Counted from the first letter of the stretch, positions 7,973 to 16,610 are shown. The stretch is DNA of 64,000 bases from Streptomyces sp. NBC_00377 (GCF_036075115.1 NZ_CP107958.1:310001-374000), one strand, 5' to 3'. Notes: a model not told the origin generated them from the letters alone. Made by a program: numbers and translations.

Positions 7973-9117
7973 CGACCGCAGAGTCTCCGGCAAGGCTGCT
8001 CTCACGGCCTTATTGGTACCGGCATCTCAGGGGGCAGGCGGACGTGCACCGGCTGGACGAGGGACTGTTCGCCGTGACCGGCAACGCCGCGGTGCAGGAG
8101 GCTCTGGCCCATCCCTCGATTGTGGCCGACCATCCGCTCAAGGCCAGCGCGCGCGCCTTCGGCCCCAACGTGCTCGACGCCGACGGGCCGAGCCACCGGG
8201 CCTTCCGCGCCCTGTTGGCACCGATCCTGTCCGCCGGACGCATCGCCGAGTACAAACAGGCGCTGATGCCAGGGCTGATCCACAGCCTGGTCGACAGCAT
8301 CGCGGGCATCGAGACCGACGACTTCTACAACTCGTTCGCGCATCGGGTGCCGTACGGAATCGTGTGCACGATCCTCGGTGTCGACACCTCGCTGGAGAAT
8401 CGGTTCCACCACCTGACCCGTCCGCTGGCGCGGCTTCTGGACTATCCCACCGAGGAGACCGACGAGACCCACGCCAACGCCGGCGAACTGCTGCGGCTGA
8501 TCGAGGAACAGCGGGCCGCAGGAACCGCGGGCGCGCGGTCCCTGCTGGAGACGATCGAGCGGACCCGGGACCGCAAGGGGATCTCACTGACCGACAGCGA
8601 AGTGCGCTCGACGGCGCTGCTGTTCTTCCTGGCTGGTACGGAGACCAGCAGCGCGTTCATCACCTCGCTCGTGTACTGCATGGGACGCGGCCTCTTCGAT
8701 CTGGTCGAGCTTCGCGACGAGGCGGTCCGGGACGACTACATCGAAGAGACCCTCAGGCTGTACCCGCCCGTGCAGACGATCGTCCGGTTCGCCGCCGAGG
8801 ACCTGACCGTTCAGGGCGTGAGAGTGCCGCGGCACTCGGCAGTACTGGCCTCGGTCGCCGGAGCCAACCGTGACCCGCGGGTCTTCGACCACCCCGACCG
8901 GTTCGAAACCGGCAGAAGCCGCAAGGGCTCGATCCCGTTCGCGGTCGGAGCACACGCCTGCCCGGGGGCCATGCTCGCCAAGGCCGAGTTCTCGCTGCTC
9001 ATCGAGGAGATCGTCCGGCGCTGCTCGGACGTGGTCGTCACCCGCGACCGCCTCGGCATGGAGAGCCAGTCGTTCTCCCATCCCACCGACTTCTCCGTGG
9101 AGTTCAGGACAAAGTAA
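7960..9117 (+). CDS. Cytochrome P450
   Basis: This is a 385-residue soluble bacterial P450. The I-helix oxygen-activation motif is AGTETS (225-230), the K-helix ExxR is ETLR (263-266), and the haem loop is FAVGAHACPG with the thiolate Cys at 334. It starts with ATG 7960 inside the end of the preceding gene. In clusters with a free adenylation enzyme and carrier protein (NovI, NikQ and relatives), such P450s hydroxylate the beta carbon of the carrier-bound aminoacyl thioester. The same role is inferred here, since adenylation, P450, carrier and SDR genes are consecutive. At 385 residues it is at the short end of the family but has all core motifs. Confidence 0.93.
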   Translation: MPFVATAESPARLLSRPYWYRHLRGQADVHRLDEGLFAVTGNAAVQEALAHPSIVADHPLKASARAFGPNVLDADGPSHRAFRALLAPILSAGRIAEYKQALMPGLIHSLVDSIAGIETDDFYNSFAHRVPYGIVCTILGVDTSLENRFHHLTRPLARLLDYPTEETDETHANAGELLRLIEEQRAAGTAGARSLLETIERTRDRKGISLTDSEVRSTALLFFLAGTETSSAFITSLVYCMGRGLFDLVELRDEAVRDDYIEETLRLYPPVQTIVRFAAEDLTVQGVRVPRHSAVLASVAGANRDPRVFDHPDRFETGRSRKGSIPFAVGAHACPGAMLAKAEFSLLIEEIVRRCSDVVVTRDRLGMESQSFSHPTDFSVEFRTK

Positions 9118-9132
9118 GAGGAAGAGGGCACA

Positions 9133-9369
9133 GTGGAAAGCAAGATAATGTCGCTGCGCAAGTGGCTCGACGGCCTCCACGAGAAGCCGCTCGACATCCA
9201 GGAAGACACCGACCTCATCCAGTCGGGCGCGGTGACGAGCCTCCAGTTCGTCCAGATGGTCATCGAGATCGAGCGCCTGCACGGCCGCAAGCTGGACCCG
9301 GGCGTCATCACCATCGAGTCGATGCGCACCCTGAAGGCCATCGACGCGACCGTCTTCCAGGCCGCCTGA
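9133..9369 (+). CDS. Stand-alone acyl/peptidyl carrier protein
   Basis: This is a 78-residue carrier protein. The phosphopantetheine attachment serine is S36 in 'DLIQSGAVTSLQFVQMVIEI', where the usual DSL reads TSL; the following 'F.QMVIEIE' helix 2 is typical. A GTG start follows GAGGAAGAGGG. The gene ends in TGATG with the SDR start, so translation is coupled. It can accept an aminoacyl group either from the adenylation enzyme at 5910 or from the aaRS-like ligase at 3018. Two loading enzymes for one carrier, or an unseen second carrier, is an open question. Confidence 0.87.
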   Translation: MESKIMSLRKWLDGLHEKPLDIQEDTDLIQSGAVTSLQFVQMVIEIERLHGRKLDPGVITIESMRTLKAIDATVFQAA

Positions 9370-10109
9370 TGGGGCAGGACGCCTCCCGGGTGGCGGTGGT
9401 CTCCGGCACCTCGTCCGGGATCGGCGCGGCTGTGGCGACGGAGTTCCTGCGCAGGCAGTACACCGTCGTCGGACTGTCCCGGCGTGGCAACCTCGCCCTC
9501 GCCGAGCAGAGCGGCTACATCGACCTCGTCGCCGACGTGCGAGACGGCGAAGCAGTGCGCGCCGCCCTCGCTTCCGCGGGCGCCGCCCTCGCCGAGGGGA
9601 TCGGGGCGGTGGTGCTCAACGCCGGCCTCTCACCGGATCCCGCCGACCTCGTCAAGGTCGAGTGGCAGGTAGCGGCGGACACCTACGAGACGAACGTACG
9701 CACGGCGCTGAACCTCGTGCAGGCGACGGCTCCGCTGCTCAAGCAGGCCGGCGGCGGCTCCCTGACATTCGTCGGGGCGAGTCTGGCCAACGGCTACCGG
9801 CCCGAACGCTGGGCGTACGCGGCCAGCAAGGCCGCGATGACCACCCTGATGCGAGCGTGCTCGGTCGAGTTCGCCGACGACGGTGTCGTGGCGAACGAAG
9901 TCCGTCCCGGCCCCGTGGCAACCGCCATGACGATGGCCGGGCTGGACGGTGAGATGAACGACCAGATCATCCGCGCCATCAACGCGGGATTCGGAACCGA
10001 CTGGCTCAAGTCGCCGCGCACCGTGGCTGAGTGGATCGTCGCCATCGCCGAGTTCCCGCCGAACGGACCCACCGGTCAGGTCTTCAACTACAGCCGCAAG
10101 GTTCTGTAA
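9369..10109 (+). CDS. Short-chain dehydrogenase/reductase
   Basis: This is a 246-residue Rossmann-fold enzyme. The cofactor loop is 'VVSGTSSGIGAA' (Thr-Gly region), 'VVLNAGLS' replaces the NNAG motif, the catalytic Ser lies in 'LTFVGAS', and the YxxxK pair is in 'WAYAASKAAM' near 151-155. ATG 9369 overlaps the carrier-protein stop. By analogy with NovJ/NovK it may oxidise the beta-hydroxy-aminoacyl thioester made by the P450 to the beta-keto form, or reduce a keto group. The direction is not visible in the sequence. Confidence 0.88.
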   Translation: MGQDASRVAVVSGTSSGIGAAVATEFLRRQYTVVGLSRRGNLALAEQSGYIDLVADVRDGEAVRAALASAGAALAEGIGAVVLNAGLSPDPADLVKVEWQVAADTYETNVRTALNLVQATAPLLKQAGGGSLTFVGASLANGYRPERWAYAASKAAMTTLMRACSVEFADDGVVANEVRPGPVATAMTMAGLDGEMNDQIIRAINAGFGTDWLKSPRTVAEWIVAIAEFPPNGPTGQVFNYSRKVL

Positions 10110-10133
10110 CCCAGAGAAAGGCAGACAGACACC

Positions 10134-10955
10134 ATGTCGAAGCACCCTTCTTCCGAACAGCTTCTCGACCTGTTCAACTGGGCCTCTCCCGGCATGCTGG
10201 TCACCGACGCCGACGGCACGGTGGTGCTGGCCAACAAGGCCGCCACGGAGCTTCTGCGTGACAAGGCCGCGGCCGGCAGCAGGCTCCCCGACATCCTGGG
10301 CATCGACGGCCACGATGCCTTGGTGAAGGCCGGGACACCCGTGGAGAACCTGGAGGCGACGTTCACCAATCCCGAGTTCCCCTCCGGGTACGCCAACGTC
10401 GGCTTCGCAAGCGTCGACGGCACGACTTACGGCTTTTGGGCCCTGCGCCCGGTCACCACCCACCCGAGCCCCTCCCCTGCGCCGGGCGAGGGCTCCTCCA
10501 CCGCCCAGGCATGGATCGACCAGGTCGACCGGTCCAGCGAGTCCTACACACCGGCCGGTGAAGACGCCGTCGCGTTCATCAAGGCCTACTACGACAACTG
10601 CCCCGTCGCCATCCACCTCATAGAGGAGGACGGCACGGTTGCCCACGCGAACTGGAAGGACATCGCGATCGTCGGGGCGAGCGAACAGCCGGACACCTAC
10701 GTCGGTCGCCACATCCGGCACATCTACGCCGACCAGGACGTCGTGGATGACTTCCTGGGCCGCTGGGGCGAGGACGCACCGATCATCGACTTCCGCGCGG
10801 ACTTCCTCAACAAGGGCGAGCGGGTCCCGGTGGTTATCTTCTCCACGGCCAAGGTCGAGAACAACAAGCTGAAGAACACCCGTTGCTTCGTCTTCCCCGA
10901 CAGCCACCCGGACCGTGAGCGGGACAAAGTGAAGGCGCTGGACCTCAGCTTCTGA
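10134..10955 (+). CDS. Two-PAS-domain protein in the biosynthetic operon
   Basis: This is a 273-residue soluble protein with two PAS-like domains. One is around 8-100 ('SPGMLVTDADGTVVLANKAA') and one around 140-250 ('CPVAIHLIEEDGTVAHANWK'), joined by a Pro/Ser-rich linker. There is no kinase, DNA-binding or GGDEF output domain. It sits 24 bases after the SDR and ends just before a strong terminator, so it belongs to the operon. PAS domains usually sense ligands, redox or light. As the last gene of a biosynthetic operon it could be a sensor, or it may have been recruited as an enzyme or binding protein, which would be unusual. Confidence 0.82.
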   Translation: MSKHPSSEQLLDLFNWASPGMLVTDADGTVVLANKAATELLRDKAAAGSRLPDILGIDGHDALVKAGTPVENLEATFTNPEFPSGYANVGFASVDGTTYGFWALRPVTTHPSPSPAPGEGSSTAQAWIDQVDRSSESYTPAGEDAVAFIKAYYDNCPVAIHLIEEDGTVAHANWKDIAIVGASEQPDTYVGRHIRHIYADQDVVDDFLGRWGEDAPIIDFRADFLNKGERVPVVIFSTAKVENNKLKNTRCFVFPDSHPDRERDKVKALDLSF

Positions 10956-11002
10956 AGCCTCTGAGGCGTCACACCGCCGCACCAGCATGCAAGCCGGAAT
11001 GC

Positions 11003-11035
11003 CGGGCCCCGGCGAGCAACCCTCGCCGGGGCCCG
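11003..11035 (+). terminator. Intrinsic terminator after the PAS gene
   Basis: A perfect 14-bp GC stem (11003-11016 with 11022-11035) with loop CAACC lies 48 bases after the PAS gene stop. It marks the probable 3' end of the 5.5-11 kb operon. Confidence 0.85.
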
Positions 11036-11426
11036 TCCGAGCCCGCGAAGCCCCATCACGCACTCTGAGCGAACATGGCTCACACATCCCCCCGACGAGG
11101 CAGTCGGCTCATCGGCTGGGATCCCGAAGCCGAGGACGCCTACGCCTGGAATGCGGGAGGCGCTTGACCGCCCGCCGCGACCTCGTCCTGCCCGTCCTGT
11201 CCGAGCACGTCGGATCCTCGGTGTGGACCCTGCCTCGCCCTGTTCATGTCCCCCGAGATCGGTCTCGGTCTCGGGTGCCCAGACCCCATTCTCGCCGGCG
11301 ACACCGGCTCCTGGACGGCGATCCGGTCCCTCGTAGGCCGCCCGCCACCCGCCGCGACCTGGAACGGCTGCTCCGGCCCTGAAACCCGCTCCGCCACCGC
11401 CTTCTCCCGCCGTCACAAAGGAGTTC
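11036..11426. other. Intergenic stretch, no gene recognised
   Basis: About 390 bases between the terminator and the next dehydrogenase. Open frames exist on both strands but are Arg/Pro/Ser-rich shadows of GC-rich DNA with no ribosome sites. It includes 'GAGATCGGTCTCGGTCTCG' (about 11256), a small direct repeat of GGTCTC. The promoter of the following gene should lie here. Confidence 0.5.
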
Positions 11427-12383
11427 GTGTTGAAGACGATCGCTTTCCTCGGCCTTGGCACCATGGGCAGCCCGATGGCTGTCAACCTGTGCAGAGCCGG
11501 ACACACCGTATACGGCTGGAACCGCAACGACGCCAAGGCCGGACCGCTGCGGGCAGCGGGCGGCCGGTCCGCGGCGTCGATCCGCGAGGCAGTCCGCGAG
11601 GCCGAGGTAGTGATCACCATGCTCCCGGACGCTCCGCAGGTCGAGGAAGTTGCTCTCGGCCTCGACGGCGTCCTGGCCCACGCCCGCCCGGGAACACTGC
11701 TGATCGACATGTCCACCATCGCCCCGCAGCAGGCGATCAAGCTGGCGGACAAGGCCGCCGAGCGCCGGATCCGGGTCCTGGACGCGCCCGTCGCGGGCGG
11801 GGAGACCGGCGCGGTCGACGGCATCCTGTCGATCATGGTCGGCGGGGATGCAGACGATTTCGCGGAAGCGAAACCCGTCTTCGAGGCCCTGGGCAGGACC
11901 ATCGCGCACTGCGGTCCGAACGGACGGGGCCAGACGGTGAAAGCCGCCAACCAGCTGGTCCTCGCGATCAACCTGCAGGCGTGCGCGGAAGCGGTGGTCT
12001 TCCTCGAGAAGTCCGGGGTGGACCTCGAAGTCGCCCTCGACGTCTTGGGTGGCGGCCTCGCGGGCTCCAACGCCCTCGCCCGCAAGAAGGACAACTTCCT
12101 GAAGCGCGACTACACACCCAGCTTCAGAATGGGGCTGCACCACAAGGACCTGGGCATCGTCACCGACACCGCCCGCGCGATCGGCGCCGCCATCCCCCTG
12201 GGCAGCGTCGCCGCCCAGTTCGTGGCATCCGCCGTGGCCCGCGGGGAGGCGGAGCTCGACCACTCCGCCCTGCTCCGCGGCGTCGAACTCCTCAGCGGAT
12301 ACGACCACGATCTGGTGGTGCGTATGGCGGGCGAAGACGGGGGAGACATGGTCGAGGATCGGAAGGCGCCGCCCGAAGTCTAG
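11427..12383 (+). CDS. NAD(P)-dependent oxidoreductase, 3-hydroxyisobutyrate dehydrogenase/GarR type
   Basis: This is a 318-residue beta-hydroxyacid dehydrogenase. It has the N-terminal Rossmann motif 'FLGLGTMGSPMAVNL', the substrate loop 'DAPVAGGETGA' and the catalytic lysine in 'GQTVKAANQL', followed by the all-helical C-terminal domain. The family oxidises 3-hydroxyisobutyrate, reduces tartronate semialdehyde, or acts as an imine reductase. Here the catalytic residue is Lys, so a hydroxyacid substrate is likelier. AAAGGAG precedes both GTG 11427 (3 bases) and TTG 11430 (6 bases); the TTG may be the real start. It is separated from the operon by a terminator, so membership of the cluster is uncertain. 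Confidence 0.85.
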   Translation: MLKTIAFLGLGTMGSPMAVNLCRAGHTVYGWNRNDAKAGPLRAAGGRSAASIREAVREAEVVITMLPDAPQVEEVALGLDGVLAHARPGTLLIDMSTIAPQQAIKLADKAAERRIRVLDAPVAGGETGAVDGILSIMVGGDADDFAEAKPVFEALGRTIAHCGPNGRGQTVKAANQLVLAINLQACAEAVVFLEKSGVDLEVALDVLGGGLAGSNALARKKDNFLKRDYTPSFRMGLHHKDLGIVTDTARAIGAAIPLGSVAAQFVASAVARGEAELDHSALLRGVELLSGYDHDLVVRMAGEDGGDMVEDRKAPPEV

Positions 12384-12659
12384 CAACTGGCAGCAGCGCG
12401 CGAGGAATTCAGCGCGGGATCCATGGGCGAGGGTGGCGGTGCCGTCCTGGCGCTTCCGGTCGCGGCTCGCTGCGACCACCGCGTCCTTGTCCGTAGCGGT
12501 TCTGACCTGCTCGGTCGCCGCTCCGAATCCGCCGTGGCGTGATCGGTTGGCACAGCTCGAGATGGCCGACCACGTCAGAGGGGCGGGCGGGCCGCGCCCG
12601 GCAATCCCGTCCGAACCGTTGACGCGTTGGCGGGATTCGCCCATGATCGGGCCACTCGA
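12384..12659. other. Intergenic stretch upstream of the GH32 gene
   Basis: About 275 bases with no supported gene. No strong hairpin was seen after the dehydrogenase. The operator described next lies at its right end. Confidence 0.45.
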
Positions 12660-12673
12660 TGTCAACGTTGACA
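12660..12673. promoter_or_regulatory. LacI-family-like operator upstream of fructan hydrolase
   Basis: TGTCAACGTTGACA is a perfect 14-bp palindrome with a central CG, the form typical of LacI/GalR-family operators. It lies 116 bases before the GH32 start, which suits sugar-responsive repression. No LacI gene lies in this window, so the regulator is unlinked. Confidence 0.6.
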
Positions 12674-12788
12674 CAAGTCATCGCTGACATCCTCTGGTCG
12701 ACGGTGTGGACGACATCGCGGGCCAGGGCGTCAGATTTCGGGCCGCCCGCCGCAGGCTGTGCTGCGTGGGCTGCGCACAGGAGGCACC

Positions 12789-15314
12789 ATGAGCTCTGGA
12801 CGTGTATCGCGGCATGCCCGCGTGCGGATGACCGCCGCGGCGGCGGCCGTCTGTGCCCTGTCCGCCGCCCTGCTCGCCCCTCGGGCCGCCGCGGCCGACA
12901 CACCGCCACACTCCGAGACCTACCGTCCCCAGTTCCACTTCACTCCGGAGAAGAACTGGATGAACGACCCCAACGGCCTCGTGTACTACAAGGGCGAGTA
13001 CCACCTGTTCTACCAGTACAACCCGAGCGGCAACTCATGGGGCGACATGTCCTGGGGCCACGCGGTGAGCACGGATCTCGTCCACTGGCAGGAACTGCCG
13101 CTCGCCCTGTCGCACGACGACAAGGAGATGGTCTTCTCCGGCAGCGCCGTCGTCGACGAGAACAACACCACCGGGTTCGGCACCAAGAAGAACCCGCCCA
13201 TGGTGGCGATCTACACCAGCTACAACAAGTCCACCGGCATGCAGTCGCAGGCGCTCGCCTACAGCACTGACCGCGGCCGAACCTGGACCAAGTACCAGGG
13301 CAATCCCGTCATCGACATCGGTTCGAGGGACTTCCGCGACCCCAAGGTCCAGTGGTACGCGCCGACCAAGAGCTGGCTGATGACGGTATCGCTGTCCGCC
13401 GAGCACAAGGTGCGGTTCTACTCCTCGAAGAACCTCAAGGACTGGACTCAGCTCAGCGAGTTCGGCCCGGCCGGCGCGACGGGCGGTGTGTGGGAGTGCC
13501 CCGACCTGTTCCCCCTCGCCGTCGACGGGGACAAGAACAACATCAAGTGGGTCCTGGTCGTCAACATCAACCCCGGTGGGATCGCGGGCGGTTCGGCAGC
13601 CCAGTACTTCATCGGCGCCTTCGACGGCACCAAGTTCACCGCCGAGGACAACGGCACCTACACCCCGCCCGCCGGAGCGGTCATGCAGGACTTCGAGGGC
13701 AGCGGCTTCGGTTCGTGGACGGCCACGGGCACCGCGTTCGGCCCGGGACCGGCAGCCGGGACGCTCGACGGGCAGCAGACCGTCGCCGGCTTCGACGGCA
13801 AGGGCCTCGCCAACAGCTTTCACTCCGGGGACGCCACGGGCGGCACCCTCACCTCGCCCTCCTTCACCGTGAGCAGCCCCTACCTGAACTTCAAGATCGG
13901 CGGCGGTCGGCACCCGCACCAGCCCGGGAAGGTCCTCGCCGACTTCGACGGCGGCACCTACGGGGACTGGACGACGACCGGCGACGCCTTCGGCCCGGCA
14001 CCGGCCACGGGCACCCTCCCCGGCCAGCAGCAGGTCTCCGGCTTCCAGGGCAGCGGCCTGGTCAACACCTTCCTCAACGGCGACGCCGGCACCGGCACCC
14101 TCACCTCTCCCGAGTTCACCATCGACAAGCGCTACGTCAACTTCCTCATCGGCGGCGGCAATCACCCTGCGGGCTCCGCCAACCCCACCGCCCTCGAACT
14201 CCTCGTCGACGGCCAGGTCGTGCGCAGCGCCACCGGAACGGACACCGAATCACTCGAGACGGCCTCCTGGGACGTCCGTGACCTTGCCGGCAAGAAGGCG
14301 CGGATCAGGGTGGTCGACGACAACACGGGCGGCTGGGGCCATCTCAACGCCGACCAGATCGTACTGTCCGACACGCAGGCCCAGCCCGGCTCCCAGGAGA
14401 CGGCCGTCAATCTGATCGTCGAAGGCCAGGTCGTCCGCAGTGCGACCGGCTCCGACAGCGAGATGCTGGACTGGGCCTCTTTCAACATGCGCCCCTACCT
14501 GGGCAAGAGGGCGCAGATCCAGCTCGTGGACATGAACGCCGGCGGCTGGGGCCACATCCTCGCCGACCAGTTCACCGCCGCCGACTCCCCCGCCCTCTCC
14601 GTCCAGCAGCGCGCCGGCTGGGCCGACTACGGTAAGGACTACTACGCGGCCGTGTCCTGGGAGAACACCCCGGGCAGCAAGCGGTACATGATCGGCTGGA
14701 TGAACAACTGGGACTACGCCGGCGCCACCCCCACCTCCCCCTGGCGCGGAGCACAGAGCATCCCCCGCCAGACAGCCCTGCGCACAGTCGACGGTCGCGT
14801 CCGGCTGACCAGTGAGCCGGTCAACGCCGTGAAGTCCCTGCGGCAGGATCCACCGGCGACCGCGACCGCCGCCATCGTGACGAACACATCCAAGGCACTG
14901 ATCGGTCCCGCTGCCGACGGCAAGGCGCTCGACATCGAGGCCACCTTCTCCCCCAAGGACGCCGAACGCTTCGGGCTCAAAGTACGCACCGGCACCACGG
15001 GCGAGGAAACCGTCATCGGCTACGACACCACGACCCAGGAGCTGTACGTCGACCGCACACACTCCGGCACCGTGGACTTCAACAGCACCTTCCCCGGCAT
15101 CCAGACCGCACCTCTGAAGGCGGCAAACGGCAAGATCAAGCTGCGGATCCTGGTCGACTGGTCGTCCGTCGAGGTCTTCGGCGGCAGCGGCGAAGCCGTG
15201 ATCACCGACCAGATCTTCCCCGACCCCGCCGGCCAGGGAGTCCAGGTCTTCGCCGAGAACGGCTCGGTGAAGCTGGACAGCGCCACCGTCTGGCACCTCG
15301 ACTCCACCCGCTGA
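12789..15314 (+). CDS. Secreted GH32 fructan hydrolase (levanase/inulinase type) with nested insertions
   Basis: This 841-residue exoenzyme hydrolyses beta-fructans such as levan, inulin or sucrose outside the cell. A Sec signal peptide spans about 1-36 (RMTAAAAAVCALSAALLAPRAAA). The GH32 signatures are WMNDPNG with the nucleophile Asp (57-63), 'DFRDPK' (transition-state stabiliser) and WEC with the acid/base Glu (234-236). The propeller is interrupted at about 298 and resumes near 600 ('GKDYYAAVSWEN'). The insert has two copies of an 80-residue 'F.G...W..TG.AFGPGPA.GTL' unit and two of a 'LLVDGQVVRSATG...W.....GGWGH..ADQ' unit. A C-terminal beta-sandwich completes the fold. ATG 12789 follows GGAGG. 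Carbohydrate-binding (CBM66-like) function is likely for the insert but inferred. Confidence 0.92.
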   Translation: MSSGRVSRHARVRMTAAAAAVCALSAALLAPRAAAADTPPHSETYRPQFHFTPEKNWMNDPNGLVYYKGEYHLFYQYNPSGNSWGDMSWGHAVSTDLVHWQELPLALSHDDKEMVFSGSAVVDENNTTGFGTKKNPPMVAIYTSYNKSTGMQSQALAYSTDRGRTWTKYQGNPVIDIGSRDFRDPKVQWYAPTKSWLMTVSLSAEHKVRFYSSKNLKDWTQLSEFGPAGATGGVWECPDLFPLAVDGDKNNIKWVLVVNINPGGIAGGSAAQYFIGAFDGTKFTAEDNGTYTPPAGAVMQDFEGSGFGSWTATGTAFGPGPAAGTLDGQQTVAGFDGKGLANSFHSGDATGGTLTSPSFTVSSPYLNFKIGGGRHPHQPGKVLADFDGGTYGDWTTTGDAFGPAPATGTLPGQQQVSGFQGSGLVNTFLNGDAGTGTLTSPEFTIDKRYVNFLIGGGNHPAGSANPTALELLVDGQVVRSATGTDTESLETASWDVRDLAGKKARIRVVDDNTGGWGHLNADQIVLSDTQAQPGSQETAVNLIVEGQVVRSATGSDSEMLDWASFNMRPYLGKRAQIQLVDMNAGGWGHILADQFTAADSPALSVQQRAGWADYGKDYYAAVSWENTPGSKRYMIGWMNNWDYAGATPTSPWRGAQSIPRQTALRTVDGRVRLTSEPVNAVKSLRQDPPATATAAIVTNTSKALIGPAADGKALDIEATFSPKDAERFGLKVRTGTTGEETVIGYDTTTQELYVDRTHSGTVDFNSTFPGIQTAPLKAANGKIKLRILVDWSSVEVFGGSGEAVITDQIFPDPAGQGVQVFAENGSVKLDSATVWHLDSTR

Positions 15315-15583
15315 CCCCAACGGCCGCACGAAGGCTGGCTTTACGTCCGCTGTGCTGGGAAAAAGCGAGCTGCTGAAGCTGTATGTGGCTGGCGCCCCGT
15401 GGACGCCGGCTCATGTGCCATGTGCGGTGCCCGAGTGGGGGCGGCCTGCCTGACGAGGGCCATGGAGATCGGCCCGCTCCGGGCCGCCCGCTCGCCGGTA
15501 CCGATCGAGGGCACGCTCGCCACGCAGTTCCGCATGCTGCGAGTTGCCTGCCTCGTGGGCGTGTTCAGATACAGATCCGCCTG
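15315..15583. other. Intergenic, possible zinc-ribbon remnant
   Basis: Near 15415-15470 the plus strand can be read as 'CAMCGARVGAACLTR', which resembles the 'CPxCGAxxGxPC' zinc-ribbon of small actinobacterial proteins. It has no start site, so at most a remnant remains. The rest holds nothing recognisable. Confidence 0.3.
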
Positions 15584-16492
15584 TCAGATGCAGATGACGA
15601 TCTTTCCTCGGGTGCGTCCGCGCTCGGCGTGTGCGTGGGCGTCGGCGATCCGCTCCAGGGGGTAGGCCCGTTCGATACGGGGCGTGTAGCGGCCTTGCCC
15701 GCCCAGTGCCGCCGCCGCGGACAGGAGAGTGGAGTCGTTCACCGCGTGGGCCACGTGCGTGCCCAGGCGCTGCCCGCCCGCTTGGTCGGCGACCGTCGCG
15801 ACGCGCTTCGGGTCGCCCGCGATCGCGACGAGGTCGTCCAGGGAGCCGGAGGCCGCGGTGTCGAGCACGATGTCGACGCCGTGCGGAGCGAGGGTGGCGA
15901 GGCGCTGTGCGAGGCCGGGGCCGTAGGTGGTGGGGACGGCGCCGAGAGAGGTGAGGAACTCGTGGTTGCGTTCGCTGGCTGTCCCAATCACGGTGCCGAC
16001 ACCTAGTGCCACGGCGATCTCGACCGCCGCGCTGCCCACGCCTCCGGCGGCACCCTCGACGAGGAGGGTGCGCCCCGCGAGGGGACCAAGCGCGTCGAGC
16101 CCACGCATCGCGGTCACGGACGCGAGACCGGCGCCCGCGGCCTGCTCGTCGTTCCACGTGGCGGGGGTGTGCGCCCAGGCCGAAAGGATGAGCAGCTCCG
16201 CGGTCGCGCCGGTGAGGCCGCCCAGCCCGAAGACCCGGTCTCCGATGCTCACCCCCTGCACCCCATCGCCGATCTCGTCGACCACACCGGCGCCGTCGCG
16301 CCCGGGAATGCCGGGCAGATCCAGGGGGAAGATCTGGTGCAGGGCGCCGGAGCGCAACTTCCAGTCGACGGGATTGACGCTGGCCGCCGCGACGCGGACA
16401 CGAATCTCACCGGGTCCGGGGTGGGGGTCAGGGGCCTGCTCGATCACCAGGCTCTCCACTCCGCCGTACTCGTGGAACCGGGCTGCGCGCAT
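15584..16492 (-). CDS. NADP-dependent quinone oxidoreductase (zinc-free MDR superfamily)
   Basis: This is a 302-residue medium-chain dehydrogenase/reductase without catalytic zinc ligands. The N-terminal GroES-like domain ('AARFHEYGGVESLVIEQAPDP', 'SVNPVDWKLRSG', 'GRDGAGVV') is followed by the Rossmann motif 'LLVEGAAGGVGSAAVEIA' and the typical C-terminus 'RIADAHAHAERGRTRGKIV'. It reduces quinones or alkenals using NADPH. The gene diverges from a MerR regulator at 16918, and a 20-bp operator matching the one in front of merR lies 63 bases upstream of its start. The pair is therefore probably a stress-responsive unit. Confidence 0.9.
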   Translation of the reverse strand: MRAARFHEYGGVESLVIEQAPDPHPGPGEIRVRVAAASVNPVDWKLRSGALHQIFPLDLPGIPGRDGAGVVDEIGDGVQGVSIGDRVFGLGGLTGATAELLILSAWAHTPATWNDEQAAGAGLASVTAMRGLDALGPLAGRTLLVEGAAGGVGSAAVEIAVALGVGTVIGTASERNHEFLTSLGAVPTTYGPGLAQRLATLAPHGVDIVLDTAASGSLDDLVAIAGDPKRVATVADQAGGQRLGTHVAHAVNDSTLLSAAAALGGQGRYTPRIERAYPLERIADAHAHAERGRTRGKIVICI

Positions 16493-16554
16493 AATGGTCT
16501 GCCTTACTTTGACGGGCCGGAATGACGTGTTCGTCTACCGCTCGTCACTTTAGA

Positions 16555-16574
16555 ACCTGACGTTGACGTGAGGT
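16555..16574. promoter_or_regulatory. MerR-type operator, copy 1 (oxidoreductase side)
   Basis: ACCTGACGTTGACGTGAGGT has ACCT/AGGT ends and near-dyad halves. It matches the second copy at 16871 in 17 of 20 positions. It lies upstream of the oxidoreductase start, as expected for a MerR protein that twists an over-long spacer. Confidence 0.62.
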
Positions 16575-16610
16575 GCAAGCCGCAACTGCCACCGGGCCGG
16601 AGGAAGGCAG

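Noticed and set aside
12660..12673. CRISPR-like or phage attachment repeat
   Set aside because: It is a single short palindrome, not a repeated array; a transcription-factor operator explains it better.
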